64,000 nt of DNA, taken from the NCBI RefSeq assembly GCF_030770395.1, contig NZ_CP132480.1, positions 4,640,870 to 4,704,869 on the forward strand. The letters are read 5' to 3'. The notes under the pieces were generated by a model. The model searched no databases. It saw only the letters and a program-made list of their open reading frames with translations, and was not told the DNA's origin. The position numbers were made by a program, and so were the translations under genes. Origin of the DNA: Telluria beijingensis. Its GTDB lineage: Bacteria > Pseudomonadota > Gammaproteobacteria > Burkholderiales > Burkholderiaceae_D. Shown here piece after piece: positions 58,701-64,000 of this stretch; the stretch's first letter is position 1; every line of letters starts with the position of its first letter.

Positions 58701-59944
58701 GGAAATTGCCGCCATTCTGGCGCCACGTCGCCACCGTCCTCGGTGGCGCGCTCGGCGCCCAGGCCCTGCCGCTGCTGGCGGCGCCGCTGCTGACGCGCAT
58801 GTGCACGCCGCAAGAGATGGGCGCCTACAGCGTCTGGCTCGGCGTGATCGCGCTGTCCGCGATCGGCGCCACCCTGCGCATGGAGGCGGCGATGATCCTC
58901 GACCATGAAGAACAGCACCAGCGCACCTGCTTCCGGGTCGTGTTCTACAGCGCGACCATCGCCGCTTTGCTGCTGACCCTGCTTGCCACGGCAGCGCGGC
59001 TGGCCGGCTTCGAACCGGCGCTGCACCTGCCGTGGGCGGCCCTGCTCACCATCGGCGCCGGGGCCTGGCTCACCGCCTGCATGCAGACCACGCTCGCCTA
59101 CGCCACCTCGCACAATGCCTTCGGCAAGGCAGCGCGGGCCAAGGTGGTGGCGGCGGCCGTCATCGTCCTGACCCAGCTCGCCCTGCTGACCGCCGGCCTG
59201 GGAGGATCGGGCCTGATCGCCGGCCACCTGTGCGGGCTGCTGGCCGGCTACCTGTGCGCGCGCCGCCTGCTGCGTCCGCCCCGCGCGCCCATTGGCTGGC
59301 TGCCCGATCCCGAGCAGCGCGCTTACCTGGTACGCCACCAGGCCTTCTGGCGCTACTCGCTGCCGTCGAACCTGCTCAACGGCGCCGTCAGCCAGTTGCC
59401 GCTGTTCCTGATCGGGATGCGCCACGGCGCCCTGGCGGCCGGCCTGTACGCGCTGACCCAGCGCGTGCTGTCGGCCCCGGTCTCGCTGCTGGCTGCATCG
59501 GTGCTCGAAGTCTTCAAGCGCGAATCGGTGCTCGAATTCCGCGAGCACGGCAATTGCAGCCGCACCTACCGCCACACCTTCAAGGCGCTGCTGGTGATGG
59601 GCATCGGCCCGGCGCTGCTGCTGATGGCGTTCGCGCCGACCCTGTTCGCCACCGTGTTCGGCGCATCCTGGCGCGAGGCCGGCGAACTGGCCCAGCTGAT
59701 GGCGCCGCTGTTCCTGCTCAACTTCGTCGCCAGCCCGCTCAGCTATGTGTTCTTCGTGGCCGGCCGCCAGAAAGCCGACCTGCTGTGGCAACTGACGCTG
59801 TTCGCGACCACGCTCGGCGCCTTCCTGCTGCCGGGCAGCGTGCACGAGAACGTGCTGTGGTACGTGATCGGCTATTCCTGCCTCTACCTGGTCTACCTGC
59901 ACATGTCCTGGAACTGCTCGCGCAACCGATTGGCGGCCGCATGA
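58697..59944 (+). CDS. Polysaccharide flippase (Wzx-like, MOP superfamily)
   Basis: Inner-membrane lipid-linked oligosaccharide translocase of 415 residues with about 12 helices. It begins MRKLPPFWRHVATVLGGALGAQALPLLAAPLLTRMCTPQEMGAYSVWLGVIALSAIGATLRMEAAMIL, typical of the polysaccharide synthesis export family (PF13440), with the basic loop LEVFKRESVLEFREHGNC in the second half. The start overlaps the aminotransferase stop (ATGA), and its own stop overlaps the next start the same way. Substrate: the repeat unit of this locus, by inference. Confidence 0.88.
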   Translation: MRKLPPFWRHVATVLGGALGAQALPLLAAPLLTRMCTPQEMGAYSVWLGVIALSAIGATLRMEAAMILDHEEQHQRTCFRVVFYSATIAALLLTLLATAARLAGFEPALHLPWAALLTIGAGAWLTACMQTTLAYATSHNAFGKAARAKVVAAAVIVLTQLALLTAGLGGSGLIAGHLCGLLAGYLCARRLLRPPRAPIGWLPDPEQRAYLVRHQAFWRYSLPSNLLNGAVSQLPLFLIGMRHGALAAGLYALTQRVLSAPVSLLAASVLEVFKRESVLEFREHGNCSRTYRHTFKALLVMGIGPALLLMAFAPTLFATVFGASWREAGELAQLMAPLFLLNFVASPLSYVFFVAGRQKADLLWQLTLFATTLGAFLLPGSVHENVLWYVIGYSCLYLVYLHMSWNCSRNRLAAA

Positions 59945-61281
59945 CGCCCCTGCCCGCCCCCCATCGCGACCACCTGCCCGAGACCTGGCAGGGAATGGGC
60001 CGCCCCCCGGAGGCTCAGCCGCATGGGGCGGCGCGCGCGCGGCGCGAACAGTGGCTGCTGATCGCCTGCTTCTTCATGCTGTTCCCAGGCTTTTTCTTCT
60101 ACCACACGCTGCTCGGCACCGGCACCACGGGCGCCTTCCTGGGCGGCTACTTCGCTCCGGTGGCGCTGGCCTTCGCCGGCCCGATGTGCCTGGTCTACCT
60201 CGGCCGCATGCGGCGCGATGCCCGGCGCCTGACCCTGGTCGACGTCCATTACGGCATCTTCTTCGCCTATTTCGTGGGCGTGGTATGCGTCAACGCGGCG
60301 GCCGGCGCCAACCGCGCCATCGTGGTTTACCACCTGCTCGCCATCCTGTTCATGGTGCTGGTCTACATCCAGTTCTGCTTCATCGACTTCGACAGCCGGC
60401 GCTTCCGCGCCGTCGGGCTGCTGAGCCTGGCCGGCATGTCGACCATCGTGTTCTCGTACTCGGTCGAGGGCGTGTTCTACCTCGGCGCGCTCGGCATCGC
60501 CAAGGACGCCAATGCGCTCGCCACCTACCAGGGCTTTTCGCGCTCCTACCTGTTCACCTACCTGGCGGTGGCGACCTTCACGCGCAGCCTGCCGCTGCGC
60601 CTGGGCCTGCACGCGCTGGGCGCGGCCACCCTGTTCGTCAATACCGCGCGCAGCGAATTCGTGGCCCTGCTGTTCGCCATCCCCCTGATCGAGTTCTATT
60701 ACTCGCGCCACAAGCTGTACTTCGTGCTGGCCGGCGTGTGCATCGCCACCACCCTGGGCCTGTATCTCGACCAGATCCTGGCCTCCCTGCCCTCGAACCG
60801 CATCCTCGAGCTGTTCGACCTGTCGCACTCGACCTCGGCCAACAAGCGCCAGCAACTGACGGTGCACGCGGTGCAGTCGATCGCGGCCCATCCGATCCTG
60901 GGAGACTACGGCAGCTACAAGCCCGGCCATTATTCGCACAACGTGCTGTCGGCCTGGGTCGACCTCGGCCTGTTCGGCATGGCCTACGTGGCGGCGCTCG
61001 CCGTCGTCCCGATCACGCCGATGTTCTTCCACGAGTATTTCGCCGCCCGCGCGCGACCGCTGTTCCTGCTGGCCTTCGCCTTTGCCTGCGTCACCGTCCT
61101 GTTGCTGCTGTCTTCACATTACTTCACCGACATGCTGCTCAGCGCCACCCTCGGCGCCTGCAGCCGCTATGCCTACGAGAGGAAACATGCCGCGCATCGT
61201 CCACCTGACCTCGGCGCATCCGCGCTACGACACGAGGATCTTCGTCAAGCAATGCCGCACGCTGGCCAGCCACGGGCATGA
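59941..61281 (+). CDS. O-antigen polymerase/ligase-like membrane protein (putative Wzy)
   Basis: A 446-residue protein with about ten helices and the large periplasmic loop typical of Wzy/WaaL proteins. Near the C-terminal third the stretch ANKRQQLTVHAVQSIAAHPILGDYGSYKPGHYSHNVLSAWVDLGLFGMAYVAALAV matches the O-antigen ligase pattern (AxxHPxxGxG...HNxxLxxxxxxGxxG). Assignment as polymerase rather than ligase rests on the locus having a flippase and no other candidate. The C-terminus overlaps the glycosyltransferase gene by 95 bases, unusually long, and the last 30 or so residues look non-membrane. Confidence 0.8.
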   Translation: MTPLPAPHRDHLPETWQGMGRPPEAQPHGAARARREQWLLIACFFMLFPGFFFYHTLLGTGTTGAFLGGYFAPVALAFAGPMCLVYLGRMRRDARRLTLVDVHYGIFFAYFVGVVCVNAAAGANRAIVVYHLLAILFMVLVYIQFCFIDFDSRRFRAVGLLSLAGMSTIVFSYSVEGVFYLGALGIAKDANALATYQGFSRSYLFTYLAVATFTRSLPLRLGLHALGAATLFVNTARSEFVALLFAIPLIEFYYSRHKLYFVLAGVCIATTLGLYLDQILASLPSNRILELFDLSHSTSANKRQQLTVHAVQSIAAHPILGDYGSYKPGHYSHNVLSAWVDLGLFGMAYVAALAVVPITPMFFHEYFAARARPLFLLAFAFACVTVLLLLSSHYFTDMLLSATLGACSRYAYERKHAAHRPPDLGASALRHEDLRQAMPHAGQPRA

Positions 61282-62410
61282 GGTGTTCCTGGTGGTGGCC
61301 GACGGCCTGGGCGACGAGCTGCGCGACGGCGTGAGGATCGTCGATGCCGGCGCGCCCGGCGGGCGCCTCGGGCGCATGCTCTGGACGACGCGCCGGGTGG
61401 CGGCGCACGCGCTGGCCTTCGATGCCGATGTCTGCCAGCTGCACGATCCCGAGCTGCTGCCGGCCGGCCTGCGCCTGCAGCGCGCCGGCATCCGGGTGGT
61501 ATTCGACGCCCACGAAGACGTGCCGACCCAATTGCTCGACAAACCCTATCTGGCGCCGCGCGCCGCGCGCCTGCTGGCGCGGCTGTACGCGCGCTACGAA
61601 CGTCATGCCTGCGCCCGCCTGGACGGCCTGCTGGCCGCCACGCCCCATATCCGCGAGCGGCTGGCCCACTGCAATCCGCGCACGGTGGACGTCGCCAATT
61701 TTCCGCTGCCCGAGGAGTTCCCGGCGCCCGAATCCGCGTCCCCGGATGTCGCGTCCCCGGATGTCGCGTCCCCGGATGTCGCGTCCCCGGGATGCACACC
61801 CGCGGAAGGCGCGCCGGATGGCGGCTGGCACACTCGCACCGAGGTGTGCTACGTCGGCAGTATCTCGGCGATCCGCGGCATCCGCGAACTGGTGCACGCC
61901 TGCGCGCTGCTGCGCAGCCCGGTGCAGCTGGCGCTGGCCGGCAACTTCGCCGAGCCCGCGCTCGCGCGCGAGGTGGCGCAATTGCCGGGCTGGCGCCGCA
62001 TCCGCGCGCTCGGCCACCTCGACCGGGCCGGCGTGGGCCGGGTGATGGGGCAAGCCTTCGCCGGCCTCGTCACCCTGCTGCCGATCGCCAGCTACCGCGA
62101 CGCGCTGCCGGTCAAGATGTTCGAGTACATGGCAGCCGGCATTCCCGTGATCGCTTCCGACTTCCCGCGCTGGCGCGCCATCGTCGAGGCCAGCGGCTGC
62201 GGCCTGTGCGTCGACCCGCGCGACCCGGCGGCCATCGCCGCCGCCATCGACCGCCTGGCCCAGGACCCGCTGCTGGCGCGGCGCATGGGCGCCAATGGAA
62301 GGCGCGCGATCGAGCAAACCTATAACTGGAAAAACGAAGCGCAGAAACTGCTGCGGTTCTATGCCGACCTCACCCGCCACCCATTGGCGCACCGGCTGGC
62401 GCTCACGTAG
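61187..62410 (+). CDS. Glycosyltransferase family 4-like
   Basis: A cytoplasmic or membrane-associated GT-B enzyme of 407 residues. The N-domain begins PRIVHLTSAHPRYDTRIFVKQCRTLASHGHEVFLVV; the C-domain (PF00534/PF13692 type) has TEVCYVGSISAIRGIRELVHA and the nucleotide-sugar region PVKMFEYMAAGIPVIASDFPRWRAIVEASGCGLCVDP. AGAGGAAA lies ahead of the ATG. Between the two domains sits a linker with three and a half copies of the pentapeptide SPDVA, encoded by a 15-bp tandem repeat. Donor and acceptor are unknown. Confidence 0.9.
   Translation: MPRIVHLTSAHPRYDTRIFVKQCRTLASHGHEVFLVVADGLGDELRDGVRIVDAGAPGGRLGRMLWTTRRVAAHALAFDADVCQLHDPELLPAGLRLQRAGIRVVFDAHEDVPTQLLDKPYLAPRAARLLARLYARYERHACARLDGLLAATPHIRERLAHCNPRTVDVANFPLPEEFPAPESASPDVASPDVASPDVASPGCTPAEGAPDGGWHTRTEVCYVGSISAIRGIRELVHACALLRSPVQLALAGNFAEPALAREVAQLPGWRRIRALGHLDRAGVGRVMGQAFAGLVTLLPIASYRDALPVKMFEYMAAGIPVIASDFPRWRAIVEASGCGLCVDPRDPAAIAAAIDRLAQDPLLARRMGANGRRAIEQTYNWKNEAQKLLRFYADLTRHPLAHRLALT
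61736..61790 (+). repeat. 15-bp perfect tandem repeat inside a glycosyltransferase gene
   Basis: The unit GCGTCCCCGGATGTC is present in three perfect copies plus ten bases of a fourth. It encodes the linker between the two GT-B domains (Ala-Ser-Pro-Asp-Val units). Perfect identity suggests recent expansion. Confidence 0.92.
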
Positions 62411-62506
62411 GGAATGCAGGGACGGCGAGCATGCTTCGTTTAAGCGACTTCAAGGAATGACCCGGCGATCCACCTTATCGTGGTTTGCTGACTAACAGGT
62501 GTATAT

Positions 62507-63193
62507 ATGTTCTTACAACACTGCAATACATTTATTCAGGCCATGAATCTGCCGGTAGCAAAGCTTTGCTTCCACCAGTATATCGATCCGGAAGACATCC
62601 GCAGCACCTACCGCGCCTTCACCCGCCCGCATCCGCGCTTTCGCATCATTCGCGCCAAGACGGTCGGCGCGGCGTTGATCGACCTGGCGCGCTTCGCCGA
62701 CCGGCAAGCCTACCAGGAGCAGATCAAGGCCAAGAACCATGGCGGCTACCACGCCAGACGCGCGCGCAATCGCGGCTACCGTTTCGTCGATATCGACCGC
62801 AACGACCATATCGACGACATCCACGCCATCAACACCTCGCTCGACATGCGGCAAGGCCGTCCGATGGACGAAAAATACACCGAGAAATGCGAGGCCTTCG
62901 ACACGCTGCCGCATTTCCGCCATCACGGCATTCTCGATGCCCAGGGCAAGCTGGTCGCCTATGCGAGCCTGGCCATCTACGGCAATTTCGCCGCCTTCTC
63001 GCAGATGCTGGGCTACCGCAACAACGACGGCATCATGCACCTGCTGCTGGTCGAGGCCATCAGCCGCCTGATCGACGAAAAACAGGTGCGCTACGTCATG
63101 TACGACACCTTCTTCGGCGCCCAGCCCGGCCTGCGCACCTTCAAGACCATCCTGGGCTTCCAGCCTTATCGCGCGCGCTATTCGATTCAATAA
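62507..63193 (+). CDS. GNAT/FemAB-like protein, function unknown
   Basis: A 228-residue protein starting MFLQHCNTFIQAMNLPVAKLCFHQYIDP. The central and C-terminal parts (HGILDAQGKLVAYASLAIYGNFAAFSQMLGYRNNDGIMHLLLVEAISRLIDEKQVRYVMYDTFFGAQPGLRTFKTILGFQPYRARYSI) look like the acetyl-CoA-fold core of GNAT or FemAB-like transferases, with a basic stretch KNHGGYHARRARNRGYRF before it. A modification of the surface sugar or a peptide is possible; no specific family is claimed. It is 96 bases after the glycosyltransferase and 20 before a deacetylase-like gene. Confidence 0.65.
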   Translation: MFLQHCNTFIQAMNLPVAKLCFHQYIDPEDIRSTYRAFTRPHPRFRIIRAKTVGAALIDLARFADRQAYQEQIKAKNHGGYHARRARNRGYRFVDIDRNDHIDDIHAINTSLDMRQGRPMDEKYTEKCEAFDTLPHFRHHGILDAQGKLVAYASLAIYGNFAAFSQMLGYRNNDGIMHLLLVEAISRLIDEKQVRYVMYDTFFGAQPGLRTFKTILGFQPYRARYSIQ

Positions 63194-63213
63194 TCGCTTC
63201 AACCATCGCCGCA

Positions 63214-63996
63214 ATGAAAACCCTGTTCAACCGCTTCTATGCCGATTACCTGATGCCCAGCCGCCTCGGCGAGTACGAGGCCTTGCTGCAGGCAGGGAAC
63301 GATGCCGGGTATGCGCAGGTCTCGGTGCGCAGCTTCTTCCGCGACCTGAACCGCCAGGCCCCGCCGCGCAAGACGCTGGTGCACCGCCACGACATCGACA
63401 GCGACCTGCGCACGGCAAAGAAGATGTTCGCGCTCGAGACCCGGCACGGGGTCCGGGCCAGCTATTACTTCCGCCTGTGCACGCTCGACTACGGCTTCAT
63501 GCGCGAGATCGAGGCCGCCGGCAGCGAAGCCAGCTACCACTACGAAGAAGTGGCCGATTTCGCCAAGCGCCACCGCATCCGCAAGGGCGACGAATTGCGC
63601 CTGCGCTTTCCGGAGATTCGCGAACTGTTCGCCCGCAATATCGGCCAGATCGCCGCGCGCCTGGGCGCACCGCTGGCGACGGTCGCCAGCCACGGCGACT
63701 TCGCCAACCGCCGCCTGAACGTGATCAACCACGAACTGCTGCGCGACCGCGCCCTGCGCACCCGCTGCGGCATCGAGTGCGAATCCTACGACGCCGAACT
63801 GCTGCGCGGCTTCGACCTGTATATCAGCGACCGCAAGCATCCGGTCTATTACCTGCCGATGTCGCCCTTCGCCGCCCTGGGCCACTACGAACGCATCTGC
63901 ATGCTGACCCACCCGGTGCAATGGGAAACCAACTGGATCGAGAGCACCCGCTGCAACTGGCGGCGCCTGGTTGAAGAAATGGTGTGGCGCATATGA
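63214..63996 (+). CDS. Polysaccharide deacetylase-like protein
   Basis: A 260-residue protein with a divergent NodB-like pattern: the metal-binding pair in TLVHRHDIDSDLRTAKKMFALE, RASYYFRLCTLDYGFMREIEAAGSEASYHYEEVADFA, and SHGDFANRRLNVINHELL. Proteins of this type are frequent in polysaccharide loci of proteobacteria and may remove acetyl groups from the product, but the catalytic set is incomplete compared with classical NodB, so activity is uncertain. Its stop (63994-63996) overlaps an ATG at 63993 that may begin a further gene cut by the window end. Confidence 0.72.
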   Translation: MKTLFNRFYADYLMPSRLGEYEALLQAGNDAGYAQVSVRSFFRDLNRQAPPRKTLVHRHDIDSDLRTAKKMFALETRHGVRASYYFRLCTLDYGFMREIEAAGSEASYHYEEVADFAKRHRIRKGDELRLRFPEIRELFARNIGQIAARLGAPLATVASHGDFANRRLNVINHELLRDRALRTRCGIECESYDAELLRGFDLYISDRKHPVYYLPMSPFAALGHYERICMLTHPVQWETNWIESTRCNWRRLVEEMVWRI

Positions 63997-64000
63997 ATCG

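Overview
The window reads as a chromosomal segment of a GC-rich betaproteobacterium of the Oxalobacteraceae, most like Massilia or a close relative. This rests on the mix of gene families (RnfH/RatA/SmpB block, ppk1-sixA against ppx, ppsA divergent from its regulator, a phasin, two TonB receptors, a complete wbp-type sugar block), the GC-rich codon use and the style of the intergenic repeats. No 16S rRNA gene is present, so the genus is an inference.

Layout. 0-16 kb is housekeeping: the 5' part of guaB, a diguanylate cyclase, rnfH-ratA divergent from smpB, an MFS exporter, a signal peptidase, polyphosphate metabolism (a possible Pho box, ppk1-sixA, convergent ppx), an iron-uptake pair (PepSY membrane protein divergent from a siderophore receptor around a Fur-like box), and an nfeD/SPFH/SDR operon. 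16-20 kb holds ppsA and the divergent ppsA-regulating kinase/phosphorylase. 19.9-20.5 kb is a repeat-rich scar: 62-bp units with inverted ends, a decayed tRNA-Leu and an intact tRNA-Leu(CAG). 20.5-22 kb carries a CueR-like regulator with a classic 19-bp-spacer promoter, a small secreted protein and a phasin.

22-39 kb is a type VI secretion locus in three transcription units: lipoprotein-tssB-tssC-hcp-tssE-tssH-tssA (minus), tssJ-tssK-tssL (plus) and M15 peptidase-tssM-tagF-OmpA-like (minus). tssF, tssG, vgrG and PAAR are absent, so the locus must be completed from elsewhere to be functional.

39.6-43.6 kb is a two-gene DNA repair operon (FAN1-type VRR-NUC nuclease plus a nuclease-helicase of the XPD/DinG class) with a well-formed LexA box directly upstream. 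43.6-46.5 kb encodes a LytS/LytTR two-component system behind two LiaF-like membrane proteins. Two small basic or proline-rich genes and a large TonB receptor follow, then a 156-bp nested palindrome and a DUF1460 lipoprotein.

52 kb to the end is a surface polysaccharide locus: a WbpM-like dehydratase, the WbpA-B-D-E set for a 2,3-diacetamido uronic acid nucleotide, flippase, polymerase-like protein, glycosyltransferase, a GNAT-like protein and a deacetylase-like protein. Its genes and spacers are unusually rich in short tandem repeats. At least three inverted-pair REP-like elements of one family lie at gene 3' ends across the window. No CRISPR array, prophage or insertion-sequence transposase was seen.
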